64,000 nt of DNA from Rhizophagus clarus (taxonomy: Eukaryota; Glomeromycota; Glomeromycetes; Glomerales; Glomeraceae). The stretch lies in NCBI GenBank assembly GCA_015698045.1, contig BLAL01000014.1:124001-188000 (forward strand). The letters are read 5' to 3'. A program made the position numbers and the translations under genes. The notes below the pieces were generated by a model. The model was given only the letters and a program-made list of their open reading frames with translations. It did no database searches and was not told where the DNA came from. Shown here piece after piece: positions 50,161 through 61,222 of the stretch (within the stretch, counting starts at the first letter, position 1; each line of letters starts with the position of its first letter).

Positions 50161-51650
50161 ACAAAAATTAATATTTATTATACATCAATAATAATAATAC
50201 AATCTTATTAATAATAAAAGAAAATAAAGATTATTGTTAAGAATAACAAAAACATTAAATACTATCTTTATTCCTTTTATTCTATACGTAAGTAGGATCC
50301 AGTCACTAAGGGTAAATTTTAAAAAAAATATAAAAAAAAAACAATTATGATTAATATAATATACTCTTTATAAAATATATTTAAAATTTAAATTTAATAC
50401 ATAACCTTGGGATAATGGTTAGAGCAGGTAATCTCCGGGATTTTGAGAAAAAATAAAAATGATAATATTTTTAACGTTAGCTCTTTAAATTTTGAAAGTG
50501 TTACTAATTCTTAAAACCATAATATTATAAAAAAAATGCTGGCTGCTACGACTGACGCCACTCCGGACAAAGTAATTGGCGGCAGAAAATGTCATAAAAT
50601 ATCCAGCCCTATTTCACAACATTTTCCTCTGGGCTAAGCAAATATTACAAAAGAAAGCTTCAAATATATTCAGCAATTTGAACATAGCATTTGAGAATAC
50701 ATTCTAACTCCCTTAAGTAATACCACAGTCTAACAAAGAAAGACTCAAACTACACCCTATTGTAAAGAAAGTACATAACCAATCCCTCCTACAGAACCAG
50801 TAGACTTTACGAATATGGTAGAGTCCAAAAAAATACGAAAAATATGCGTATATCCCATTTTCATACCTGCTTAATGGCTTCACTATTTATTTAAAAGTAG
50901 TTTTTTTGTCTTATACGTTTTTTGGCGAACGGTCTTTGTGTTGGTGGTTATATCGAATATATAAACTAAAATACCAAAGTATTGTTAATATTGTAAAAGA
51001 TAAGTATACTTGAATAAAAGATAAGTAAAGTATACTTGGATAAAAGAGAAAAGAAAATACCGTAAAGTGTTAATATATAAGACAAGTATAATATTTAAGA
51101 GAGAAGCGTATTTTTGAAAATAAGCAAAAAAAAATCACGCATTAAATAAACACGATTTTTAGCTATTTTTAGATATCACATGCATGTAAACAAATCGAAT
51201 TTTGATTGGTTAATTTAGTATATTACATCATGCATAAAGATTAATGTGATTTTATTGGTTAATTTTAAAACTGACACAAATTTAATAATTACTGATATTT
51301 ATATAATTAAGAAACTTTGAAATTTGAACGATGTTAAATTAATATATATATGATACGATATAACATTTATGATGTCGATTTGCAGCGATATCTGCTAAAA
51401 CTCTAAAAATTCAAAGAGATATAGATTTGATTTTTATTAACAACTAAATTTTCATTAATCTTACCAAGCATAAAGCGCACACAAAATTATGGTCATGTGC
51501 GGAAATTTGTGCACCACCTACAATGTACAGTACAATATAGTAGCGGAAACGTATACAAAAAAAATTTAGATCTTAGTATATAAAATTGAAAATTATTAAA
51601 ATTTTTATAGACTTAAAATTATCAATAAAATCTTTTTTCTAACTACAATT
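50160..51650. other. Intergenic stretch
   Basis: AT-rich with no gene. A possible tRNA-like head (GGTTAGAGCAGGTAATC at about 50,418) is noted but lacks a matching T arm. Two TAAGTATACTTG phrases occur near 51,000-51,040. Confidence 0.4.
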
Positions 51651-51870
51651 ATGTGGTGTAGTTGTTCTTTGCACGGAATCTGCATATCTGCAGGTCTTAA
51701 GTTCAATTTCTACCGCATGATGATTGTGAAGACTTTCTATAGGGATGACATTTCCCATGTCCCACGATAGGGCTAAATTCTCCCCACGTAAAATGTCTAA
51801 ATATTTTTATTTCAAAAAAAAATTAACTTTGGTAATTGGTAGTAGTATCATTATATAATCTAGAAGGACC
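51651..51870 (+). mobile_element. tRNA-derived SINE
   Basis: The head (51651-51718) is tRNA-like. ATGTGGT at its start pairs with ACCGCAT at its end (7 bp, one G-T). An A-box-like GTAGTTGTTCTTTGCAC and a B-box-like GTTCAATTTCT lie between. A body follows with TATAGGGATGACATTTCCC and CACGATAGGGCTAAATTC, then an A-rich tail. The same body and the sequence just past the A run (TGGTAGTAGTATCATTAT) recur inverted at about 56,235-56,375, so it is a repeat family. RNA polymerase III transcription and LINE-driven copying are expected for the class. Confidence 0.7.
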
Positions 51871-51904
51871 TGGTTTTTTTCAATATTATTATATTTATTG
51901 AACA

Positions 51905-52240
51905 TTACAAAGAAATTACACGGGCGCGACAAAATGACACATAATGACATATTGTTCAGCAATTAATTCCTGTAATATCTTCTTTTAATTAATGTAATTA
52001 ATGTAAGCCTTTGGTTCTGGTCTGGAATCAGCGTAAAATTTAATAAAATTACTCGGGCGTGACAACAATAACACATAATGACATATTGTTCAGCAATCCT
52101 GTAATATCTTCTTTTAATTAATGTAATTAATGTAAGCCTTTGGTTCTTTGGTTCCGGTCCAGAATCAGCGTAAAATTTAATAAAACTGCATGGGCACGAC
52201 AACAACAACGACACATAAATTCCTATGATATCTGTACATT
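51905..52240 (+). repeat. 125-bp repeat, about 2.7 copies (left set)
   Basis: The unit includes AAATTACACGGGCGCGACAA, ACACATAATGACATATTGTT, CAGCAATTAATTCCTGTAAT, TAATGTAAGCCTTTGGTTC and CCAGAATCAGCGTAAAATTT. The same unit occurs at 61,223-61,460 in the same orientation and at 56,385-56,500 inverted, bracketing the second transposase neighbourhood. It may be the subterminal repeat of a DNA transposon. Confidence 0.85.
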
Positions 52241-52723
52241 ATATTTAAAATTATAACAGATAAGAACGAATCTGCAATATTTTGCTCATTTAGCTCAATA
52301 AGAAAATATGTAAACTACTTTTTCTGGAAATTCTGACATTATTAAAAATGATTTGTCAAGCATCTTTTATAAAAGCATTCTGTGCCTTTCATGTATTGTA
52401 ATTTAAAAAACAATTATTCTTTTTATTAAATTATTCAAAAAAAAACGTTATTTGGCAATGCCAGCCACGTGAAAGGTTGTTTAGAGCAAAAGAACACGCA
52501 TTTTACCAGAGCTTTTCAAATGAACGATATTTAAAGAAAAACATAATAAGTTGAATCAATTCACACTATCTTAAAACATGTTTTTGACATATACATATAA
52601 TATACCGTATATATTTTTATTTATTTATTACGAACAGATAATGTTTTTTTATAAATCTGATAAAATAGGAAATAAAAAAAACTCTCGTAAAAATAAACTA
52701 AATTCTATTATGAAAAAATCAAA

Positions 52724-54492
52724 TTAACTGCTGGCCATCTCCGGTGCTGCATCTGGTGCTGGTGCTGCATCTCCATCCTCATTATCATCCTCTTTTTCAT
52801 TATTTTCGTGATCCTCTGATTTTTCATAATCACCATCCTTTTTTCTGTCAATATCCATCTCGTCATCATCCTCGTCATCATCGTGATTTCCACCATTATC
52901 CTCGACTGGTGCTTGTGCTGCATCTCCATCTGGTGCTTTTCCATCCTCATTATCATCCTCTTCTTCGTTATTTTCGTGATCCTCTGACTTTTCATAATTA
53001 TCATCATCCTCCTTTAAAGCAAATTGAAACGAGGATCCCGAATTAGGAACCCGCCTATAATGTAGGTCAAATTCCTTTGTCGGCCACTGAATTCCTTTTG
53101 TTAGTTTATCAAAAAAATCTGTATCATTATTTATTAGGAATTCTCTTGTGATAAAATCATGTAATTCTATCACATTCCACTGCCCTTTCAGGGCATTTAA
53201 GATTTTGTTGATTCTTCGGCCCGCCATCACTTCCTTTGCGAGTGCCTTTCTTCTTAATTTATCTTTTTTTTTCCCTTCCAATTCTAAGGCTTCCTTAACC
53301 CTCTTATCATCATCTTTTAAGGAAGGTATTTTGTCTACAACTTGTTTATAACGGTCGTAAAGATCTGCTAAAACACTATACCATCTTAATCTTGATCTGC
53401 GAGCAATTTCCTCGCTGACCCTTAATCTTGTGCAGGCTGTGGCTGCATACAAAATATAATCTGTAGCAGCCTCAAAATGCCGCATAAAGTTGGCATCATG
53501 TTTATTTTGGATGAGCATTGGTGCTGGAGGAGGATTCAACGGAATGAGGTAATCGGGCACCTCTTCATGTTCAGTTGCAATATAATCAACATATTGTTCA
53601 AAGTAACTTGTATTTGGTTTATCATAAACTGAATCGATAGTTGAAATATGATGCTCTTTTTTCGTGGCGAGATTTCCCCATTCTTCTAATTTCTCATCAT
53701 GTTCATCCTCTGCTTTTAGCTTTAAATACTCGCAAGTTTTTGCACTCCATTCGTAACGATTCAGGTTCTTAAAAAAATATTAATATTTAATTGATTTATT
53801 CTGTTTTGATATAAAAATAATAATAAAACACTTACAATTTTTTTGTCCCGCACAGGGACATCTTTTGGAGGAAGGTAATGAAAGTATTGAAGACTTTCAT
53901 TTATTGCCCGTATTGAACTATTTAACTTTTCATTTACGGATTTCTTACTAGCTGTTTTTTTGAGCGATTTTTTTGTTATTTCTGAGTAACTCTCAATTTG
54001 GGCAGACGATAAGGATGTTTCTGCATCATTAATTTGTGAGTTAATGAGCATTCGCTTCTCTTCATTTATTTTCTTAATTATATTATTTGGAGTGACTAAA
54101 TTACAATAATAAACTGGTATTTTAAAAGAATTCTGATGAATTTCATTCCCAAGTTCAATTCTATCATCCTCGTACAATACCTGTTTCACTTGAGTTGGGG
54201 GAATTTTAGTTATTGTGTCTGGATTTTGAATCCATTTCACAACAAATTTGTCCTTTGTAATTACCACCGTATCAACTTCGGGTGGTAATATTAGGGACGC
54301 AGAGGACACTAAGTTTGTAAAAGAAGCGCGTTTGTTAAATAGTTCTTTTCTATCATTCAATGTATCTAATTTTATTTTTTTATTGTCGAATGAATCCTCG
54401 TCCCAATTAAATTGTTCATGAAGCCTTTCATCTAAATTGTAAGACTCATGCTTCCTTTTTCTTTTTGATGATACAATTGATGATTGAGACAT
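52724..54492 (-). CDS. Two-exon gene, acidic-tailed protein of 566 aa (intact)
   Basis: Exon 1 is 54492-53836 and exon 2 is 53767-52724. The intron has GTAAGT and TTTTTTAAG borders and keeps the frame. The protein begins MSQSSIVSSKRKRKHE, a likely basic nuclear signal. It has a mixed region with two aromatic-rich stretches, then a helical basic segment (ELEGKKKDKLRRKALAKEVM). It ends in a very acidic tail in which the phrase YEKSEDHENNE is duplicated, with Ala/Pro/Asp filler. I do not recognise the family. No stop or frameshift occurs over 1.7 kb, in contrast to the broken transposase 3 kb away, so it may be under selection or recently arrived. A nuclear role is inferred from composition only. 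It lies between copies of a 125-bp repeat and may belong to the same mobile unit. Confidence 0.75.
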
Positions 54493-55746
54493 TTTTTGAT
54501 GAAGAAGATAAAGAGTAAATTTATGTTTTGTTCACAAAATGGTAGTAACAAATGATTATTGCTTGATACATGATTTCCAAGAGAAATAACTTATATTTAT
54601 ATTTTTTGAACTCTCAAGTTTTTATTTTTAGATATTTTATAATTATGCATTTATGTTATATTTTACAATGTATAGTTTATAGATAATTGTTAAATCTCAA
54701 TTAATTTGATGTATAAACGTGGACTAAATAAATTGATTTAATGAGCGATGTAAATGTTCTTATCGCTAAAAACCAGATCATTGATCTCCCGCGTCTTTCT
54801 TTGCATATACGTAAATTAAAATAAATCCAGTACAATGATTTCTATTTTTGGAATTACGCAAGAAAATGATTAAGAGCGCGGAAAATAATTCATTGTTAAA
54901 TCAAAGTGATCAAATTAAATTACATCCGATTTTGGATACGCAGGGAAATAATTAACAGTACAATAGTTTCTATCTTTGGAATTACGCAGGAGAGCACATC
55001 CAGTACAATGGTTTCTATTTTTGAAATTGCGCGGAAAAATAATTCATTGATCAATCAACGTAATTAAAATAAATTACATGTTAAGGAATTACGAGACACC
55101 GCTTCAGACCAGCATAATTAATATATTTTATTTGAAGGTGAAACTAATATCATGAAGAGAGAAAAAAAAGTATAAAGAATTATAACAAAGTATAAATGAA
55201 CCTGCATATACCTACGCATCTATCTGTACTTATTTATTACTTCAATAAATTGGTTACCAAATTTATACAGTTTTGTGGACATATGTAATAAAACATTACA
55301 CATTACCATATATAATATATTTCTTCTTCTACAAGACTACAAGTCTTCAAAAATGATCACAAAGAATTAATATATATACTTTAATTAGATATAAATCAAT
55401 AAATTTTTTACGGTTCCATCAGGAGTCTCAAAGAATTTATTAGATATCTATCTATCCGGAATCATCGGAAAAAAAGAATTACATTGTTACAATTCCTTTT
55501 TTGAATTCTGATAATTAAGTAGGATTCTGGTCTGTATAAAATTCATGTGCACAATGTGCACGTGTACACATTACTAGTTACACTAGTTACAATGCCATAT
55601 GTTTGGAAAAGGACCTGACTAATTTCGGCTGTTATTCAGCTGGATAATTTCTAAAATTGTTTTCTGACCATGACACTACCACGACTAATAAATTTCCATT
55701 ATTTTTTTTAAAAAAAAAAACTTTTAAATTTTTGATTTTTAAAAAA
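54493..55746. other. Divergent intergenic region with a threefold repeat
   Basis: This is the shared upstream region of the minus-strand acidic-tail gene and the plus-strand coiled-coil gene. A phrase CAGTACAATGGTTTCTATTT with TTGGAATTACGCAGGAAAAT occurs three times at about 54,830-55,050, spaced by roughly 90-130 bp. It could be a regulatory or element-end repeat. Nothing else is seen. Confidence 0.5.
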
Positions 55747-56142
55747 ATGGGCAAACCATCCTTGTTTTCCAGAAAAACATCTTGTAAACGGCAGCTTAAA
55801 AGACGACAACGTCATAAATTACGGAAAGAAATTGAAATCGGTGATGTTCAAATACAACTTATCGATTATAAGAAAGATGTTGAAGCATCAAAAGAGAAAG
55901 CAATTGAACAAATGAATCAATTGTATCGGGAAAATGAAAACTTATTAAAATGGATAGACGTGTACGCAAAACAAATCGAAATTCAAAAGAAAAGAAATTA
56001 TGATCTTGAACTGAAACTTTACGCACAGCACGCACAGCAATCATCATCGTCGTCATCATCATCATCACAGTCTCAATCTTCGTCACAACCTTCATTCAAA
56101 AGTTTGGATGAATACTTTAAATGGGAAAATAATCAAAAATAA
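55747..56142 (+). CDS. Small basic coiled-coil protein with Ser run (131 aa)
   Basis: A single open exon from ATG 55747, which is the first ATG after the A-rich leader. It begins with a very basic head (SRKTSCKRQLKRRQRHKLRK). About 65 residues of predicted coiled coil follow (KEKAIEQMNQLYRENENLL), then a Ser/Gln run and FKSLDEYFKWENNQK. The basic head suggests nucleic acid binding or nuclear import, and the coiled coil suggests self-association. No family is recognised. It is divergent from the acidic-tail gene and placed like the coiled-coil gene at 35389-35886 relative to its transposase. No breaks. Confidence 0.65.
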   Translation: MGKPSLFSRKTSCKRQLKRRQRHKLRKEIEIGDVQIQLIDYKKDVEASKEKAIEQMNQLYRENENLLKWIDVYAKQIEIQKKRNYDLELKLYAQHAQQSSSSSSSSSQSQSSSQPSFKSLDEYFKWENNQK

Positions 56143-56212
56143 TCAATAATGTTTTTGATTTTTATTTTCTTTGTATTCTTTCTTTGTATTCTTTCAATAA
56201 ATATTATAAAAA

Positions 56213-56380
56213 ACCCTAGGTCTAGATTAAATAATGATACTACTACCAATGTTAATTTTTTTTTTTTGAAATAAAAATATTTGGAAGGTATTTTCGTGAT
56301 GAGAATTTAGCTCTATCGTGGGAAATATCAGCCCTATAGAATATCATCGCAATCGTCATGCAGTTTAATGAGCTAAACGG
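56213..56380 (-). mobile_element. 5'-truncated relative of the SINE
   Basis: On the minus strand this matches the body, A run and downstream flank of the SINE at 51651-51870: TTTCCCACGATAGAGCTAAA, an A run, then GGTAGTAGTATCATTAT. The tRNA-like head is absent. Confidence 0.65.
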
Positions 56381-56384
56381 AACA

Positions 56385-56500
56385 TACATTAATTAAGGAA
56401 TTAATGACTGAACAATAATTATATCATTGGCCGCGCCTGTGTAATTTTATTAAACTTTACGCTGATTCCAGACCGGAACCAAAGGCTAAATTGCAGTGTA
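56385..56500 (-). repeat. 125-bp repeat, one inverted copy
   Basis: On the minus strand it reads TTTGGTTCCGGTCTGGAATC, AGCGTAAAGTTTAATAAAAT and TACACAGGCGCGGCCAATGA, matching the sets at 51.9-52.2 kb and 61.2-61.5 kb. Confidence 0.8.
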
Positions 56501-56523
56501 TAATTCAATGTAAAGTTTCTTTA

Positions 56524-57000
56524 TCATAAAAAGAATTTATTTATAAAAAATACTAGAAAACATAATAATGTAAAAATTAAAACTAATCTCCATAGACCCA
56601 ACCCAAATTTAAATCTAATATTTAAATTATCATAATTCCTTTCAAGAGCTTGAAAGTCCTTCCATAATTTTTCATACCATTCTCTTGGTATGAAATTATT
56701 ATCCTGATTACTAATATATACGTTATTAATTAAGTTAGCAAGGGCTTCGTCCAAATTCTGATTTTGTTAAGTTAATTTAACAATAATTATATTATATTTT
56801 ATTATGTCATTGATAATTACCGATTGTTGTCCTTGCTGTTGGCGATGCACTTTGCGACTAAAATATATTGTACGATTTTTTTTTCTCGAGGGAGAGGTCA
56901 TATTAAAAATTTCATTAGTTGTAGCCGGATGCAGGGGCGGTTTATTTATACGGCTATAATATGTGTAAGTTGATTGATAATCTTGAAATTGGGTCAATTT
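56524..57000 (-). CDS. Small tail-anchored membrane protein (partial, at least two exons)
   Basis: Exon 57000-56821 follows an acceptor ACAAATTTAG. It encodes QFQDYQSTYTYYSRINKPPL and a basic stretch SPSRKKNRTIYFSRKVHR. A GTAATT...AATCAG intron leads to exon 56760-56524, which reads NLDEALANLINNVYISNQ and ends in a hydrophobic segment, LGLWRLVLIFTLLCFLVFFI, then NKFFL. The C-terminal placement of the hydrophobic helix predicts a tail-anchored protein in an internal membrane or nuclear envelope. The first exon is not found: no ATG precedes the acceptor in frame. The start may be MTSPSRKK instead, or lie beyond the structured block at 57131-57281. Family unknown; the neighbour is the Plavaka-type transposase on the same strand. 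Confidence 0.55.
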
Positions 57001-57130
57001 CTAAATTTGTTAATAAATCACAAATTTTTAATGCTAGAATTCACATCATTGTAAAAAAATAATTTATATAAATATATCAAAAAAATTATTCTTTTCTCGA
57101 TTAATTATGAATAATGGTCATCCTAACAGC

Positions 57131-57281
57131 GTTATACAACTGGTAGAATAGAGAACTGGAAGCACTTTGTGGCCACAGTTTGCGAAAGTTTTCAGTCAGG
57201 TACCCAGACCTGATATACGAAGGACGGCCTACTGTGAACGTCCTTCTCTATTCGGCCCTCCTGGATAAGGCGTTGTATAAC
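57131..57281. other. GC-rich block with nested perfect stems (candidate structured RNA or foldback element)
   Basis: Perfect pairs: GTTATACAAC (57131-57140) with GTTGTATAAC (57272-57281); GAATAGAGAA (57146-57155) with TTCTCTATTC (57244-57253); TCAGGT (57196-57201) with ACCTGA (57208-57213), loop of 6; GAAGGACG (57219-57226) with CGTCCTTC (57239-57246). There is also a 10-bp palindrome TGTGGCCACA (57168-57177). The block is close to half G+C in a region that is about four fifths A+T. It matches no RNA family I know (not tRNA, 5S, U-RNA or an evident ribozyme core). Confidence 0.5.
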
Positions 57282-57289
57282 TGATAGTT

Positions 57290-57696
57290 ATTTGTAATTA
57301 TTTTTTGGGTTGCGTTAGTACTGACGTCCTCGTCGTGCAACTTGGGTATCAATATAATTATTGATAGCGAACAAGTACCAGTTAATTATAATATGTTTTA
57401 AATTTTTAATTATTTCTTGCATATAGAGTTAAAAAAATTTTTTACATACATTTATATGATAACATAATAAATAAATAAATAAATCTCTTTTTTATAAATC
57501 ACTTATTAAATATATATTATTTTATAATAATGGAGTTGTTACTATTTGCTTATGAAAAAATAATTATTATATTATTGAAAAGGGTTCTCTAATATATTAT
57601 TCAATTATTATTATTATTTTTTTTTCTTCTTTACCATGACCACCATTATGACGGCTAAAAATTTATTTCAATATTTATTTGTCGTTATAACTAAAT
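57290..57696. other. AT-rich spacer
   Basis: No gene or ordered repeat seen; probably 3' flank of the transposase gene. Confidence 0.4.
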
Positions 57697-60613
57697 TTAA
57701 AATATATATTTGTTTACAAAATATTCATTTGACTTATCAAACCGGGGTACTATATGTACAATATTTTGTATAGCCTCAATATCGATAAAATTATAGATTT
57801 CTGTAAGTTCTAGTAAAGGGCATCCATAAAGATATGGATGACTTTCAGATTTAAAGTCATACCATTGAATTAATGCGAGATTTAACGGATCTTCAAAATC
57901 TATCCTTGCTATTAACAAAATCTTCAAAAATATTTTAATTTAGTAACGTCATTTAAATAATTTGTACCAATAAATTAAATAATTACCTGCCCATAACAAA
58001 TGCCTTGATCAGAAGCATAATCAAATAATTCATCAGAGTCCATGCGAATCGACACATTACTAAACCAAGGTTTGCCGTAATAACTATTAGTTGCACGTAT
58101 TATTGCACCATTTTCTATTATAACTGATCCGTATATAGTCACTTTGCCTTTATCTGCAATATTTTCGTGATCTATATACAGATTTAAACATTCAGAAAAA
58201 TTTTCAAACCCAGATTTCATTCTGTTATCTATATTAGAATTTTCCGCCTGTTCTACAAAGAAATCGTGCGCATTTTTTAGCAAAAATTCAAAATGTTTAG
58301 CCGCGAATTTAAATGTACGGGGGGTGATTGCTAAATTTGGTGTTCGATGGGTTATATTTATTATTGATCGCCGTCGAATCTATAAAAAAATTTAATCAAT
58401 TAAAAATCTTCATTGTATAAGTACGTAATTTTATAATACTTACTATTTGCATTAATTGTATCTCTATATTTTTTTTATTACTTAATCAGTATGGATTTTT
58501 GACATATTCTTTGTGAAGACTTTCGTAAGTCTCCGTAGTGTATCCATTAACTGCACCAAAAGATCAAATCGAATCAACTATATGGTATACCCACGAATGC
58601 AGTTTTGGTAATTTCAGTCCCGAGGGGGACATATGTTGGAGAGTTTTGACGAACATTTGAGACCATTCATTTATCGATTCCTAAAATTTGATCAAATCAC
58701 TTTCTTTAAAATTTTCATATCGACTAATTGCATACATTTTATTCCAAGCTTCGTAAAGTTTTGTCAGATCTTCATTCTTTACAAAATTTTCAATATTCTC
58801 ATTATTTTCATATAAATTATCCACCACAAAAATCATTATTTTCATCAGATTGCGATATTCATCGGCTGTTAGTCTGGCTAATGTTTGTATTCCATTTGTA
58901 AAGATCTTCAACCTGGGAAATCTTGGTATTTTGGCTAATCGATGATCTATTTCATCTACTAAAGATTTTCCGCATTGTTCCTCTAAAAGTTTCTTCGTAT
59001 AATCGATTTGATAATGGAAAAGACCTAAATCGAGATGATGTAATCTATCGGGCACTGTGGCTTGATAGATATTTACATTACTTAAAATAAATTAATAAGT
59101 AATATATTAATAAGATAAATAAATACCGGTATAACAAATATTGCATAAACTTACGGTAATTTCCAAAAAAAATTATATATATTTTCAATGCTAACGGAAT
59201 TTACTGTGCCTTGATTAAAATGTTCCTGCATATTAAGGTGAGTTCGCGTTGTTATATCATCAAATTGTAAATTAAGATCAGCAAAATTGTCTCTTGCGAC
59301 CAGACAAAAATGACAAGGATGGTTTGACATTGATGATTTATACGTAAGACAATACGTTGCAGCTTCCGGCCAGTCAGAAATTATAATTGAAATCTGAGGA
59401 TGGAACCAAATAGTTTCGTTATTCAAAGTTAGATCAATACCCTTTTTATTTAATTTTAATAGAGGATCTAGTAACTTTTCTAAGGATCTATGAAAGCACT
59501 CTCGAACAGCTTTCTTAAATGTTTCAAACTTTCTCTCAGTATTATCTTTAGATTTTAGGATTGGCAAGTATCCTAATAATTGTTTTGCATCTTGTTTGTT
59601 GCGCCTCCAATTTTTAATATTACCAATTGACAAGTAAATTGGATGAAGTTGACTTTTCCCCAGTGTGTCAACATTTGTAGCGTCTGAATACAATATTAAA
59701 GATAAAAGCTTGGCACCAATTGGCAAGAGTGCTTCTGTATTTTCCCACCATGTTCCAGTATTCTGCTCACCATACACTCTTTCTTCATTATGCTTTAAGT
59801 TAATAATGATTAGTATATATTCTACATTTTTAAGTTATATGAAAGTACTAGTATATAAATAATTACCTTAACTTTTTCAAAAGTTAGCACAAAATTTTGT
59901 GATATGTCAGGAATTGACAATATGTTTTTTATACAATTTATTATAGATCGATGATAAAGAAAATACTCATTATTTTTATAATTTATTACACAAGTTTTAG
60001 TATACTTTAAACTTGGTAGATTCATATTATTCATAAATTTATGACCTTGTTCGATAGATTTTGGAAGAGGGGATTTATTTAAATTTGCATGTTTATTAAA
60101 AATTTAATTATAGCATTGCCTGTCACATTGCTAAGTTTATGTTTTGTAACCAATGACATTAAATCACCATATGCTTCATTTGGATACGTTGCATTAATTT
60201 CTGGTTCAAATTCTTCCTCATTTAATTCTGAGTCAGAATCTTCGGATTCTTCACTTGGTTCTGAATCAAAATCTCCCAAGATATTTTCATCGACATTTTC
60301 ATTTTGATCAATTTCATCGGTCTCCGAAATTGACATCTTACTTTGAAAACTCTGATCATTTATTTCTGAGTCAATACTTTCATTATCAGAAAAGTCTTCA
60401 TTTAAATTTTCATGGACCATCTAAATTTAGTATAAAATTAGGAATTATGTTTAAAGAAAAATTTAAATAATTTCTGTTTCTTACCTCAATATCATTATCA
60501 TTACTTTCACTATCGCTATTATTATTAGTAGATGGTATACAATGATTTTTATGTTGAGTATAGGCAGACCTTGTGCTAAAATATCTTGGACAAAATGGGC
60601 ATTTGAAAGACAT
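57697..60613 (-). pseudogene. Plavaka-type (CACTA-related) transposase, six exons, broken
   Basis: Exons: 60613-60485, 60420-59867, 59792-59155, 59080-58444, 58379-57987, 57921-57697, all with GT/AG borders and consistent phases. The start MSFKCPFCPRYFSTRSAYTQ is a C2H2-like zinc finger, usual for this fungal transposase group. An acidic linker follows. The catalytic region shows ENTEALLPIGAKLLSLILYS, the zinc pair CHFC, and the family signature VPDRLHHLDLGLFHYQIDYT. The last exons encode a C-terminal domain (GSVIIENGAIIRATNSYYG). Breaks: one frameshift in exon 2 near 60,098, and stops in exon 4 near 58,681, 58,570 and 58,490. The last two probably replace CGA codons. Function of the intact protein: cut-and-paste transposition. 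Ends of the element were not located, though 125-bp repeats lie outside it at 56.4 and 61.2-61.5 kb. Confidence 0.88.
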
Positions 60614-61222
60614 TTTGAGAGTATTTTGTTTACTTGAATTTAAACTTTATCGCTTTTTTATGTCGAATTTAAACTTTACAATAAAAAATTTCTCTCGCTT
60701 TCGTCAATTTATAAAAATTTACCTCTTGTGACGTATTTCAAATGAATCAAAAAATTGCGCCAATTCACGATAATTAATGTTTCGAAACTATTTTCAAAAT
60801 TTGAAACGTTTCACTCATGTTTCGTTCAATATAAGCCGAAACTATCTTTGAAACTTCTGAATCTAATATTTGTAAATCATTTTAGACGCGGTGTTTCCGC
60901 CCAAAACACACCTACGGTTTGTCATTTACAGAATATTACAGGTTTTGAGGAATAATGTTTACAGTGCTGCAACTAAAAAAAAGCAATAAAACTCGATTGT
61001 CCCCTCGATATAATACAACAAGTGTCATTTTTTTACTACCAAATGCAAATAATACATAAAATTTCCTTATTAAAAAATTTTATCCGTCTCTTTACCATTG
61101 TATGTGGATGATATTTATAATTACACTATAAATAAAGCTGATAATATTAAAAAATCTTTATTTATTATGACATTTCGTGGCATTTTATCACCTTCAATGT
61201 GAAAAAATTTTTATTTTATTTA

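Noticed and set aside
50400-50470. tRNA-like GGTTAGAGCAGGTAATC stretch
   Set aside because: It resembles the D arm and anticodon region of a tRNA, but no T arm or acceptor pairing was found; at most a SINE head remnant.
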